DNA of 64,000 nucleotides from Actinopolyspora halophila DSM 43834 (lineage in GTDB: Bacteria; Actinomycetota; Actinomycetes; Mycobacteriales; Pseudonocardiaceae): NCBI RefSeq assembly GCF_000371785.1, contig NZ_AQUI01000002.1, positions 4,389,352 to 4,453,351 on the forward strand, in the 5' to 3' direction. Made by a program: the position numbers and the translations under genes. Shown piece after piece: positions 35,616-44,732 of the stretch (positions are counted from its first letter, which is position 1; every line of letters starts with the position of its first letter). The notes under the pieces were generated by a model. It was not told the origin of the DNA. It ran no database searches and saw only the letters and a program-made list of their open reading frames with translations.

Positions 35616-36698
35616 ATGAGACGCAAGAGCATCGCGCTGACGGCCTCGGCCGGGATGGCGGCCGGAGCCCTCGGACTGACCTCGCTGGCCTTACCCGCCG
35701 GAGCCCAGGACCCGAACCTGCCCCGGGCCACGGCCGAGGGGCTGGTCTCCTCCGTACTGGAGACCGATGCCCCGGCTATGGCGGGCACGGTCACGGTCGA
35801 CAACAACCTCGGACTTCCCGCCCTCCCCGGAATGGGGGATTCCGGGGAGTTCCTGTCGGCGGGAAAGCAGTCCCTTCGGGTGTGGTCCGACGGGCAGCGG
35901 GCTCATCGGATGTCCGTCCAGCAGGACAACGGTGAGATCACCGTCGTGGACGACGGCAGCACCCTGTGGAAGTGGGACTCCTCCGAGCGGACCGTCGTCA
36001 AACACCCCGATGTCCGGCAGCGAGCCGAGTCCGAGGCCGACGAAGCGGACCCGAGCGAGCTCGCCCGGAGCATCGTGGGCAAGCTGCGGGACAGCAGCTC
36101 GGTCACCGTGGACGGGACGACGAGCGTGGCCGGTCAGGACGCCTACGAGCTCGTACTGACACCGAACCCGGGTGAACGCACCAAGCTGAGCGAGGTCCGG
36201 ATCGCCGTGGACGCCGAGCACCGGATTCCGCTGCGGGTCGAGATCGGGACGAACGGTTCAGCGGACCCCGCGCTGCGCGCGGGCTTCTCGCGGATCGACT
36301 TCGGCTCCCAGGACCCCGAGCTGTTCCGGTTCACCCCGCCCGACGACGCACGGGTCCGCACCGCGGATCCGCACGGGGAGGCGAAGCAGCACGGCCAAGC
36401 CCAGCGGGAGGCGGAACGTCCCGAGCCCCGCACGACGGGCGAGGGCTGGGACACGGTCGTGACGACCCGGGTGCCCGCGGAGGCCGTGCGTGGTGCTCAG
36501 CAGGACAGCGGTGGCCAGGAGAACGGCGGGAACCTTCGCGGCGTGCTCGAACGGGTCGGGGAGCCGGTCAACGGTTCCTGGGGCCACGGGTGGGCCGTCG
36601 ACACCTCGGTCGGATCGGCCGTGATCACCTCCGACGGACGGGTCGTGGCCGGAGCCGTGCCCAGGCCGGTGCTGATCGAGGCGCTGAAGGAAGCCTGA
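35616..36698 (+). CDS. LolA-like exported protein
   Basis: A 360-aa protein starting at ATG 35616 with GGAAGGA 6 bp upstream. It has a signal peptide (RRKSIALTASAGMAAGALGL, cleavage probably after PAGA near residue 29). The body resembles the LolA/LppX outer-membrane lipoprotein-sorting fold: GTVTVDNNLGLP, SLRVWSDGQRAHRMSV, VVDDGSTLWKWDSSERTV, and RIAVDAEHRIPLRVEI. Similar genes precede ABC exporters in Streptomyces. It overlaps the ATPase gene by 1 bp (TGATG), suggesting a three-gene export operon. It may bind a lipid outside the membrane. Confidence 0.82.
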   Translation: MRRKSIALTASAGMAAGALGLTSLALPAGAQDPNLPRATAEGLVSSVLETDAPAMAGTVTVDNNLGLPALPGMGDSGEFLSAGKQSLRVWSDGQRAHRMSVQQDNGEITVVDDGSTLWKWDSSERTVVKHPDVRQRAESEADEADPSELARSIVGKLRDSSSVTVDGTTSVAGQDAYELVLTPNPGERTKLSEVRIAVDAEHRIPLRVEIGTNGSADPALRAGFSRIDFGSQDPELFRFTPPDDARVRTADPHGEAKQHGQAQREAERPEPRTTGEGWDTVVTTRVPAEAVRGAQQDSGGQENGGNLRGVLERVGEPVNGSWGHGWAVDTSVGSAVITSDGRVVAGAVPRPVLIEALKEA

Positions 36699-37672
36699 TG
36701 AGCGGCTCCACCGGGACGGCCGAGGCGGGGGCGAGCGCTCCCGCCTCCGGGCCGGAGCGGGAGCCTGCGCTGCGCACCAGCTCCCTGCGCAAGACGTACG
36801 GCCGAACCGTGGCGGTATCCGATGTGGACCTCCTCGTTCCCCGGGGCGCGGTGCTGGGCATGCTCGGCCCCAACGGCTCGGGCAAGACGACCACCATCAG
36901 GATGTTGCTCGGGTTGACCGAGCCCTCCTCCGGTTCCGTCGAGCTGCTCGGTCACCGGATTCCCGAGCACACGGGCCGGGCGCTTCCGCTGGTGGGGGCG
37001 CTGGTCGAGGGGCCGGGGTTCCACCCGTTCCTGTCCGGCAGACGCAATCTCGCGCGCTGCGCGGCGATGGAGCCGGCTCTCTTCGGCACCGATGCGGGCA
37101 CCGCCGTGGACCAGGCCCTGGAAAGGGTCGGCCTGCGCGAGGCGGCCGACCGCAAGTACCGCTCCTACTCGCTCGGCATGAAACAGCGGTTGGGGCTGGC
37201 CGCCGCGCTGCTGGTTCCGCGCGAGCTCGTGGTGCTCGACGAGCCGACCAACGGGCTGGATCCGGCGGGCACCCGGGAGATCCGCAGGATCGTGGCGGAG
37301 CTGCACGCGGGCGGGACCACGGTCCTCGTCTCCTCGCACCTGCTGTCCGAAGTGGAGGCCATCTGCACGCACGCCGCCGTGATGCGGCACGGTTCGCTCA
37401 TCGCCCAGGGTGAGCTGAGCTCGCTGCTGGAATCCGGGGGACCGCACCTGCTGGTCTCCGTCGCGGACCGCGAGGCGGGGCTGGAGGCACTCCGCGACAG
37501 CGGGATACCGGCTCGTGCGGAGAACGGTGCGTTGCGCGTCGAACTGTCCGACGGGGACGCTCCGGAAGTGATAGCCGGGCTGGTGCGGGCCGGGGTTGAT
37601 GTGCACGAGGCCCGCAGGGAGCGCGCGGGGCTGGAGGACATCTTCACCCGGCTCACCGAGGAAGAGAGTTGA
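36698..37672 (+). CDS. ABC exporter ATP-binding protein
   Basis: A 324-aa ABC ATPase starting at ATG 36698. Walker A is GPNGSGKTTT, the signature is YSLGMKQRLGLA, Walker B is LVVLDEPTNGLDP and the H-loop is SSHLL. It belongs to the ABC-2/DRA exporter subfamily with a C-terminal extension (about 235-324). Together with the next gene it forms a two-component exporter; the substrate is unknown. Confidence 0.93.
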   Translation: MSGSTGTAEAGASAPASGPEREPALRTSSLRKTYGRTVAVSDVDLLVPRGAVLGMLGPNGSGKTTTIRMLLGLTEPSSGSVELLGHRIPEHTGRALPLVGALVEGPGFHPFLSGRRNLARCAAMEPALFGTDAGTAVDQALERVGLREAADRKYRSYSLGMKQRLGLAAALLVPRELVVLDEPTNGLDPAGTREIRRIVAELHAGGTTVLVSSHLLSEVEAICTHAAVMRHGSLIAQGELSSLLESGGPHLLVSVADREAGLEALRDSGIPARAENGALRVELSDGDAPEVIAGLVRAGVDVHEARRERAGLEDIFTRLTEEES

Positions 37673-37677
37673 ACGGG

Positions 37678-38535
37678 ATGACATCGCGGGTGGAGTTGCC
37701 GTCCGGAACGAGACAACGCGAGTCCGCACCGCTCGGGCGCGTTGTCCGCGCGGAGCTCGGCTGGGTGCTGCGCAGGCCGCGCAATCTGCTCGCGCTGCTC
37801 GGTCTGACCGCGCTGCCCGTACTCATCGGAACCGTGATCGCCCTGACGGGAACTCCCGCCGCGGACTCCGGCCCCCGGTTGCTGTCGGCGATGGCGGGCA
37901 ACGGCCTGGTGCTGCCCGTCTTCAGTCTGATGATGACGCAGAACCTGCTGCTTCCACTGGTCACGGCCATGGTCGCCGCCGACGCGCTGGCGGGCGAGTC
38001 GGCCAACGGCACGCTGCGCGGACTGCTGCTGGCCCCGGTGGGACGGGTGCGGCTCGTCGCGGTGAAGGCTGTGGGGGTGCTGACCGTGGTCGTGCTGGCG
38101 GTGGGGCTGATCGCGCTCAGCGGCGCGTTGACCGGCCTGGTGGTCGTGGGCGGCGACGGGTTCGTCACCCTGTCCGGCACGACCCTGTCGCTCGGGCCCG
38201 CCCTGGGAAGGGTCGCCATGGCCGCCGGGTGGTGCGCGGTGCAGATGGCCGCCGTGGGTGCGGTGGCGCTGGCCGTCTCCGCGATGACGGATCATCCGCT
38301 GGTGGTCATGGCCGTCGCGGTCGGCGGGTTGATCGTGTTCGGCGTGCTGGAGGCCCTGCCTGCGCTGGAGTGGTTGAAACCCGTGTTCCTCACCGCGGAC
38401 TGGTACTCCATCGGCGATGTGCTCAGCGATCCGGTCCGCTCCCAGGACCTGCTGACGGGGCTGTGGCGTGCGGGGTGCTACGTCCTCGTCGGGATGTCGG
38501 CGGCGACGGCGCGGATGGCCACCAAGGACACCTGA
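37678..38535 (+). CDS. ABC-2 type permease
   Basis: A 285-aa protein with six predicted membrane segments, starting in the region LARNLLALLGLTALPVLIG. GESANGTLRGLLLAPVGRVRLVAVK is the typical ABC-2 cytoplasmic segment. I chose ATG 37678; a TTG at 37669 overlapping the ATPase stop is also possible. It is the membrane partner of the ATPase immediately upstream. Confidence 0.9.
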   Translation: MTSRVELPSGTRQRESAPLGRVVRAELGWVLRRPRNLLALLGLTALPVLIGTVIALTGTPAADSGPRLLSAMAGNGLVLPVFSLMMTQNLLLPLVTAMVAADALAGESANGTLRGLLLAPVGRVRLVAVKAVGVLTVVVLAVGLIALSGALTGLVVVGGDGFVTLSGTTLSLGPALGRVAMAAGWCAVQMAAVGAVALAVSAMTDHPLVVMAVAVGGLIVFGVLEALPALEWLKPVFLTADWYSIGDVLSDPVRSQDLLTGLWRAGCYVLVGMSAATARMATKDT

Positions 38536-38722
38536 GGGGGCGCTTCCACCAGCCCGTCCGGGCCGAAGCGCCCGCGACGAGGTGGGACACGCGCCGACGG
38601 TCTCAGCGGCGTTCGATCGATGTTTCCGCGCGAAACCCCGCGAGTGTCGGGGGGCGGTGCCAGCATCGGGTGCGCGGTTCCGGAACGGGACCGCACGTCC
38701 ACCTTCCGTGAGGAGATCACCT

Positions 38723-39310
38723 ATGTCACCGTTGCTGACACGACAGGTCACCGACGACCGCGACGGTTTGCTGACCTTCCTGGAACAGCAGCGCAACGCG
38801 CTGCGAGCCGCCGCCCACGGGCTGGACGAGCAGCAGGCCCGGCAGCGCACCACGGCCAGCACGCTGAACATGGCGACCCTGCTCAAGCACGCCGTGCGCA
38901 CCGAGCGGCGTTGGGTCGTCGTCCAGATCGGCCAACGCGAGCTTCCCGGGCTGTGGCCCATGACGGACCTGGAGGAGGAGTTCCGGGTCGAGGCGCACGA
39001 GTCGCTGTCCGGCTGCCTGGAGGCCTACTCGGCCGTGCCCGCGGAGACGGAGCGCACCGTGGCCGAGGTGAGCGATCTCGACGCTCCGCTGCCGCTGCCT
39101 CCCGAGATGCGCGACCGCACCGACATCGAACCGTTCTCGACCCGCTGGGTGCTGCTGCACCTGATCGAGGAAACCGCGCGTCACGCGGGACACGCCGACA
39201 TCATCCGCGAATCGCTGGACGGCAGGCTCGCGCACTCGCTGATGAGCGAGTTCGAGGCGAGCGCCGTCTCGGAGGAGCCGGAGGGAGCACCCGCCCGCGG
39301 CGGCACGTGA
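38723..39310 (+). CDS. DinB/YfiT-like family protein (DUF664)
   Basis: A 195-aa four-helix protein from ATG 38723 with AGGAG 8 bp upstream. DinB-type features are LKHAVRTERRWVVVQ (first metal His) and STRWVLLHLIEETARHAGHADIIRE (the HxxxH pair). Members often act as mycothiol- or bacillithiol-dependent S-transferases. That fits the nearby mshB in outline, but the substrate is unknown. It converges with the thiamine transporter genes. Confidence 0.9.
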   Translation: MSPLLTRQVTDDRDGLLTFLEQQRNALRAAAHGLDEQQARQRTTASTLNMATLLKHAVRTERRWVVVQIGQRELPGLWPMTDLEEEFRVEAHESLSGCLEAYSAVPAETERTVAEVSDLDAPLPLPPEMRDRTDIEPFSTRWVLLHLIEETARHAGHADIIRESLDGRLAHSLMSEFEASAVSEEPEGAPARGGT

Positions 39311-39389
39311 CGGGCCTCCCAGTTATAGGCAAAATTGCGCCCCACCGCCAAGCAACCACCCAAGCAGAGGGAGCCGCCGAACTCTCCCA

Positions 39390-40484
39390 TCAACGTCCGA
39401 GCAGGGCGACTCCTGCCGGGTCGAGGGTCAACGCCACGTCCTCGCCCGGCTCGGGGACATCGGTGTCGGCCACCACCGCCTCCAGCGAGTCCACACCGGC
39501 GAGCTCCGGAACCGCCACGGTCAACCGCACGTGATCGTGGCGGTGCAACCGCCGCACCACTTCTCCCCGGCGCCCCGGATCCCGCTCCGTCCCCGACCGG
39601 TGAGCACGCACTCCGGTGGCGCGCAGCCCCAGCAGCACCTCGCCCGCGTGCTCCCCCGGGCACGGAACCGACCCGAGCGGGCACGAGGCGATCCCGTCCT
39701 CGATCCGCCCGCGCAGGAACGTCGTGCACCCGAGGAACCCGGCAACCTCCTCGTCCGCGGGCCGCGTCCAAAGCCTGCGCGGACGTTCCTCCTGCAACAC
39801 GCGCCCCTCGGACAGCACCGCCACCCGGTCCGCCAGGGTGAACGCCTCGTCGAGATCGTGGGTCACGACCACGGCGGTGGTGGCGCTGTCGGACAGCAGC
39901 TCCGCGAGATCGACCGCGAGCCGTTCGCGCAGCATCCGGTCCAGTCCCGACAGCGGTTCGTCGAGCAGCAGCAATCGCGGCCGGGCCGCGAGAGCGCGGG
40001 CGAGCGCGACGCGCTGCGCCTGCCCGCCGGACAGTTCGCTCACCCTCCGCCGCTGGTACCCGGCCAGTCCGACCAGCTCCAGCAGCCGTGCCACTTCCCG
40101 ACGCCGTTCGCGCCTGCCGACCGAACGCATCCGCAGTCCGAACTCGACGTTGCCCGCGACATCGCGGTGCCCGAACAGCTGCCCGTCCTGGAAGACCATC
40201 CCGAAGCCACGGCGGTGCACCGGCACCCCGGAGAGGTCCTCCCCGTCGAAGCGAACCGCGCCCCGCGAGGAGCCCTCCAAACCGGCCACGGTGCGCAGCA
40301 GGGTCGACTTGCCGCCCCCGGAGGGCCCGAGCACGGCCAGCACCTCGCCGCTCGACGCGGAGAGGTCGATCCCGGACAGTGCCGTCGTGCTCCCGTACCG
40401 GACCGTCACGTTCTCCAGGCACAGGCCCTCGTCCCGCTGCCGCACCTCGGGCACCGCCACGTCGTCGACCTCGGAGGTGCGCAT
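39390..40484 (-). CDS. thiQ: Thiamine ABC importer ATPase (ThiQ-like)
   Basis: A 364-aa ABC importer ATPase. Walker A is GPSGGGKST, the signature LSGGQAQRVALARALA, Walker B LLLLDEPLSGLD and the H-loop VVTHDLDEAF. A C-terminal TOBE-like regulatory region (about 245-364) makes it longer than E. coli ThiQ and more like FbpC or PotA. It is the last gene of the riboswitch-controlled thiB-thiP-thiQ operon, whose TPP aptamer supports a thiamine/TPP substrate. Confidence 0.88.
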   Translation of the reverse strand: MRTSEVDDVAVPEVRQRDEGLCLENVTVRYGSTTALSGIDLSASSGEVLAVLGPSGGGKSTLLRTVAGLEGSSRGAVRFDGEDLSGVPVHRRGFGMVFQDGQLFGHRDVAGNVEFGLRMRSVGRRERRREVARLLELVGLAGYQRRRVSELSGGQAQRVALARALAARPRLLLLDEPLSGLDRMLRERLAVDLAELLSDSATTAVVVTHDLDEAFTLADRVAVLSEGRVLQEERPRRLWTRPADEEVAGFLGCTTFLRGRIEDGIASCPLGSVPCPGEHAGEVLLGLRATGVRAHRSGTERDPGRRGEVVRRLHRHDHVRLTVAVPELAGVDSLEAVVADTDVPEPGEDVALTLDPAGVALLGR

Positions 40485-42130
40485 CAGAACTCCCCAACCG
40501 AATCCGTACGGAGGCTTTCGATCACCAGCACCGCGCCCGCGGTCACGAGCATGAGCAGCGCGCAGGACGCGTAGGCCATCTGCGTGTTGAGTTCGCCGGG
40601 ACGGCTGATGAGCTCGCTGATGGCCACGGGCAGCGTCGGCTCCTCCGGGCGGGCCAGGAAACCGGTGGCCCCGAACTCCCCCAGCGCGATGACGAACCCG
40701 AATCCCGCCGCGGTGCAGAGTGCCCTGCCCGTCAACGGCAGGTCCACCTCACGGCGAACCCGCCACGGCCCGGCCCCGAGAGTCGCCGCCACCTCACGCA
40801 GCCGATCGTCCACCGAGCGCAGGACGGGCAGCACCGTGCGCACGACGAGCGGGGTCACCACCAGGGCCTGCGCGAACGGCACCAGCAGCGGCGAGGTGCG
40901 CAGGTCCCCGGGAAGCAGCTGCAGCGTGATCAGATAGCCGAACCCGACGGTCACGGCCGAGACCCCGAGCGGAAGCATCAGAGCGGTGTCCATCAGCTCG
41001 GCGGTCCAGCGCTTCCGCAGCGAGACCAGCACCAGACAGGCGAGCACTCCCAACGACAAGGCCATCCAGGTGGCATCGGTCGCCGTGCGCAGCGAGTTCA
41101 GCGCCGCCTGCCACCCGGAGACGCCCAGCACACCGTCCCCGGTCCCGGAGAGGGCGCGATAGCCGGCAAGGCTCCACCCGCTCCGCGAACTCACCGAGCG
41201 GACCAGCAGCGCCCCGATGGGCACCAGCAGCGCGGCCAACACCACTCCACCGGCCGCGACGATCAACCACTCGGCCCCTCGGGGTTTTCGCGCCGACCTC
41301 TCCACGGCACGCACCACTCCGACGGACTCGCGGCGTCGTCTGGCCAGGGCCGCGACGGCCAGGGCCGCCAGCACCGCGGCGAACTGCAGCAGCGACAGCG
41401 CGGCCGCACCGGACAGGTCCAGCATCCGAACGGTGCGCAGGTAGATCTCCGTCTCCAGGGTCCGGTACCTGCCCGCGCCGAGCACCAGCACCACCCCGAA
41501 GCTCGTGGAGCAGAACAGGAAAACCACGGCGGTCGCCGACCACAGGGCCGGGCGCAGCGCGGGCAGGGTGACGGTGCCGAAGGTCCGCAGCGGTCCCGCA
41601 CCGAGACTGCGGGCCGCGTCCTCGGCCCGCCGGTCCAGCTGGGCCCACAGCCCACCGAAGGTGCGGGCGACCACGGCGACGTTGAAGAACGCGTTGGCCA
41701 GCACGATCGCCGTCACGCTCGGTTCCGTGGTGCCGAGCAGCGCGCGGAAGGCCATGCCCACCACCAGGGTGGGCAGCACGAACGGAACCGTGATCACCGC
41801 GCGGAGCAGCACCTTGCCCGGGATCCGCACCCTGGCGAGCAGGTAGGCCAGCGGCATCCCCGCCGCCAGGGCCAACGCGGTGGAGGCCGCGGCCTGCCCG
41901 AGAGTGAAGGCGACGATCCGCCACGTCCCCGGGTCGACCAGCACCCGCACCGTTTCCGGGCGCAGCCCGCGGTGCAGGATGGCCAGCACGGGCCAGGCGA
42001 AGAAAACACCGAGGAAGCCGAGCACCGCTACGGCTCCGACGAACAGGAGCGGACGGCGGGCCGCGGGTCCGGCGGGCTCGCCAGGAGTCGCGACGGCTCC
42101 GGTGCGGCCGGAGCACCGTGTCCGGAACAC
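40484..42130 (-). CDS. thiP: Thiamine ABC importer permease, two fused permease domains (ThiP-like)
   Basis: A 548-aa protein with about twelve membrane helices. The two binding-protein-dependent permease domains (about 60-265 and 330-540) each carry an EAA-like loop: EDAARSLGAGPLRTFGTVTLP and REVAATLGAGPWRVRREVDLP. This fused layout is typical of ThiP and FbpB. Its stop shares one base with the thiQ start (TGATG), and it starts 2 bp before the thiB end. Confidence 0.9.
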   Translation of the reverse strand: MFRTRCSGRTGAVATPGEPAGPAARRPLLFVGAVAVLGFLGVFFAWPVLAILHRGLRPETVRVLVDPGTWRIVAFTLGQAAASTALALAAGMPLAYLLARVRIPGKVLLRAVITVPFVLPTLVVGMAFRALLGTTEPSVTAIVLANAFFNVAVVARTFGGLWAQLDRRAEDAARSLGAGPLRTFGTVTLPALRPALWSATAVVFLFCSTSFGVVLVLGAGRYRTLETEIYLRTVRMLDLSGAAALSLLQFAAVLAALAVAALARRRRESVGVVRAVERSARKPRGAEWLIVAAGGVVLAALLVPIGALLVRSVSSRSGWSLAGYRALSGTGDGVLGVSGWQAALNSLRTATDATWMALSLGVLACLVLVSLRKRWTAELMDTALMLPLGVSAVTVGFGYLITLQLLPGDLRTSPLLVPFAQALVVTPLVVRTVLPVLRSVDDRLREVAATLGAGPWRVRREVDLPLTGRALCTAAGFGFVIALGEFGATGFLARPEEPTLPVAISELISRPGELNTQMAYASCALLMLVTAGAVLVIESLRTDSVGEF

Positions 42131-42132
42131 GA

Positions 42133-43188
42133 TCAGCTCCGAGTCAGCTCACGCCACTGACTCACCCACCGCTCACGGTTCTGCCCCACGACCTCCGGCT
42201 TCATCTCGGCGGAGTCGGACGGCAGCGGCGCCACGTCCTGCCAGCTCTTCGGGGGCTCGACTCCCAGCATGGTCGGGTAGACGTACATCTGTTCGGAAAC
42301 CTGGGACTGGAACTTCCACGACAGCAGGAAGTCCATCAGCTCCCTGGCACGCTTCGGGTGCTTGGCTCCCGTGAGCACCCCGGCGTACTCGACCTGGCGG
42401 TAGCAGGTGTCCAGCAGGGCGCGGGTGCGGGACTCGCCGTCCTCGCCCACCTCCGCGGCCGGGGAGGAGGCGTAGGAAAGCACGATGGGGCGCGACCCGT
42501 TACCCGCGGAACCGGAGAAGTCCTGGTTGTAGGCCTCCTGCCAGCCCGAGGAGATCCGGACGTCGTTGGACATCAGTTGGCGCCAGTAGTTCTTCCAGCC
42601 CCCCTGCCTGCCGAAACCGTCGATCGTGTTCAGCAGGAACGCCATGCCCGGCGAGGAGGTGGCCGGGCTGGGCACGGCGAACAGTCCGCGGTAGCGCGGT
42701 TCCGTCAGATCGGCCAGGTTCTCCGGCTCGGGGACGTCGTGCTGCGCGAACCAGCGCTTGTCGATGTTGACGCACACGTCGCCCGCGTCCACGGGGGTGA
42801 GTCTCGGGTCGACGACCGAGTACTTCACCGGGATGGACCCGGATCCCCGCGGCCGGTAGGGCGCGAAGGCACCGGAGTCGAGCGCGCGGGAGTAGAACGT
42901 GGAGTCCACTCCGAAGGCCACGTCCCCGACGGGGGCATCCTTGGTGAGCACGAGTTCGTTGGTCAGCGCTCCGGCGTCGCCCATCTTGTTGACGCGCAGT
43001 TCGTAGCCGGACTCGCGTTCGAAGTGCCGCCGCGCCTCGTCGCTGATCGCGAACGAGTCGTGGGTCACCAGGGTGACGGTCTCTTCCTCCGAACCGCCGT
43101 CGGTACCGATCAGCGAACAACCCGCGACCAGCAGCACGGCGGCGGTGGCCACCGCGGCACGCACCCGGCGTGCGGTGTGTCGTTTCAA
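42133..43188 (-). CDS. thiB: Thiamine-binding lipoprotein (ThiB/TbpA-like)
   Basis: A 351-aa protein from TTG 43188, with GGGAGG 6 bp upstream; an upstream in-frame ATG at 43257 lies within the leader. It has a lipoprotein signal ending LLVAGC (Cys24). The mature part matches the TbpA pattern: VTLVTHDSFAISDEARRHFE, LVLTKDAPVGDVAFGVDSTF and SPGMAFLLNTI. It binds thiamine or its phosphates outside the membrane. The TPP riboswitch in its leader is the strongest evidence for the substrate. Confidence 0.9.
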   Translation of the reverse strand: MKRHTARRVRAAVATAAVLLVAGCSLIGTDGGSEEETVTLVTHDSFAISDEARRHFERESGYELRVNKMGDAGALTNELVLTKDAPVGDVAFGVDSTFYSRALDSGAFAPYRPRGSGSIPVKYSVVDPRLTPVDAGDVCVNIDKRWFAQHDVPEPENLADLTEPRYRGLFAVPSPATSSPGMAFLLNTIDGFGRQGGWKNYWRQLMSNDVRISSGWQEAYNQDFSGSAGNGSRPIVLSYASSPAAEVGEDGESRTRALLDTCYRQVEYAGVLTGAKHPKRARELMDFLLSWKFQSQVSEQMYVYPTMLGVEPPKSWQDVAPLPSDSAEMKPEVVGQNRERWVSQWRELTRS

Positions 43189-43235
43189 TGGTCCTCCCGA
43201 AGACACACCACGAGCAGTGCGACACCGAGCTGACC

Positions 43236-43328
43236 GCACGCCTCCCTGCGCCGGCATTGTCCGGTTCAGGTGGACGGTCGAGGACCCCGTGCCCTCCTCT
43301 CAGCCCAGCGCACTGGACTCCCGTGGCG
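43236..43328 (-). ncRNA. TPP riboswitch (THI element) of thiBPQ
   Basis: On the minus strand the THI-box landmarks occur in order: GGGCTGAGAGG (CTGAGA at 43298-43303) and ACCTGAACCGGACAATGCC followed by GGCGCAGGGA (43271-43243). These are the pyrimidine- and pyrophosphate-sensor motifs of the TPP aptamer. It ends about 48 bp before the TTG start with the ribosome site between, which suggests control of translation initiation as is usual in actinobacteria. High TPP should repress the importer. Confidence 0.9.
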
Positions 43329-43507
43329 GCGGGCAGTCTACTCGACCCGCTCGCGGGCACGAGAGCCTGCCCGGGGGTGGCCGGATCGGTGCTCACCACC
43401 CCGCTGGTCGCCGCCGCCGCGGGGTCCGCCAAGCAAACCGAGTCCCCGGGAAATCCATCACTCCAACGAAAGCGCTTACGAGCCCACGCAGCCCGACCAA
43501 CCGCGGG

Positions 43508-43596
43508 TTCTCAGTCGAGTGCCCGGTGAGGAAGGCTCGACGTGGCGTAGGTGGCTACTCGATGTCGGGCACCCGGAGCCGGGCGCCGACTGAGGT
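43508..43596. repeat. Dispersed palindrome family, copy 7
   Basis: Outer arms CTCAGTCGAGTGCCCGG (43511 on) and CCGGGCGCCGACTGAG (43579-43594) pair with few mismatches. The centre is GTAGGTGGCTAC at 43547-43558, the same as copy 3. It lies 3' of the D-amino-acid oxidase gene and upstream of the riboswitch. Confidence 0.8.
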
Positions 43597-43636
43597 TCCG
43601 CCAAGCGACCACCCGAGCGAGCCGCGCGGGAACACG

Positions 43637-44608
43637 TCAGTCATCGAGGTCGGTCAGCAACAGTTCGACCACCTCGTACGCACAACCCCAGGAAACCATG
43701 ACCCCGCTGCCCCCGTGACCGTAGTCGTGCACGATGCGGGCTCCCGCGTAGTGCTCGGTGTGCAGCCGCACCGCGTCGCTGTGCGGGCGCAGCCCGACGA
43801 GTTCCTCCCGGACCCGCGCGTCGTGCAGCACCGGCTGTATGGCGCCGCAACGCCGGAGAATCCCTTCCGTGACCTGCGGATCGGGAGTGCGGTTCCAGTC
43901 GTGCTCGACCGCGGTGCCTCCCAGCACGAGTCGCTGCCCGTGCGGCATGTAGCTCGTCCACTCCCCGACGTCGCTGAGTTCGACGAAGAACTCGTCGAGT
44001 CCGGGGTTCTCCACGACCACGTGCTGTCCGGACACCGGGCGCACCCCGGGGTCGCCGACCAGTTCGCGCGCCCCGACACCGGCGCAGTTGACCACCAGCG
44101 AGCTCTCCCCGGCCGCATCGGACAGGCTCGGAACCGTGCTGTGCACCAGCTCCCCGCCCGCGTCCAGGAACCGGTTGCTCAGGTACTCCATGTAGCGCGG
44201 CATGTCCACCAGCGGCAGGTTGGCCCGCATTCCCACCGCGAACCCTGGCGGCAGTTCTCCCGCTCCGCACGGCCGGACCCCGTCGAGCAGCCCCAGCGAA
44301 CCCGGCGGGGTTTCGGGGAACCCCGTTCTGCCCGCCACGATCCCCGCGGCCGAGTGCACACCGGTGGCCGGATCGGTCGCGAGTTCGAGGAAGACACCGT
44401 AAGTACGTTCCGCCCAGCGTCTGGCGCGTTCGACCGGCCACAACGAGGTCGGGCCCCACACCGCTCCGGCGACGGCCGAAGTCGTCTCGGAAGGGTGCTC
44501 GCTGGTTCTGACGCGGACCCGGTGTCCCGCCTCGGCGAGGACCGTCGCGGTGCTCAAGCCCTGAACACCAGCACCGATGACCAGCACGGAACGTGAGCGA
44601 TCATTCAC
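43637..44608 (-). CDS. D-amino-acid oxidase (FAD-dependent)
   Basis: A 323-aa flavoprotein from GTG 44608; the frame runs 26 codons further but homology begins at SVLVIGAGVQGLSTA (FAD Rossmann motif). DAAO features include AGAVWGP, the central VVNCAGVGAREL, and C-terminal DYGHGGSGVMVSWG, the family signature. Length is normal (320-350). It would convert D-amino acids to 2-oxo acids with H2O2. ThiO-type glycine oxidase is an alternative given the thiamine transporter nearby, but the C-terminal signature favours DAAO. Confidence 0.87.
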   Translation of the reverse strand: MNDRSRSVLVIGAGVQGLSTATVLAEAGHRVRVRTSEHPSETTSAVAGAVWGPTSLWPVERARRWAERTYGVFLELATDPATGVHSAAGIVAGRTGFPETPPGSLGLLDGVRPCGAGELPPGFAVGMRANLPLVDMPRYMEYLSNRFLDAGGELVHSTVPSLSDAAGESSLVVNCAGVGARELVGDPGVRPVSGQHVVVENPGLDEFFVELSDVGEWTSYMPHGQRLVLGGTAVEHDWNRTPDPQVTEGILRRCGAIQPVLHDARVREELVGLRPHSDAVRLHTEHYAGARIVHDYGHGGSGVMVSWGCAYEVVELLLTDLDD

Positions 44609-44732
44609 CGGAAGAACGATACCAACCCCGAACGGGGGGAGGCACCCCTTTTGCCGGGTTTCGCCGGAAAGGCGGAGAGTCCTCACGGCCCACCTGCGGG
44701 GGTTCCACTGACGAGGCCTTTCGGTCGGACTC

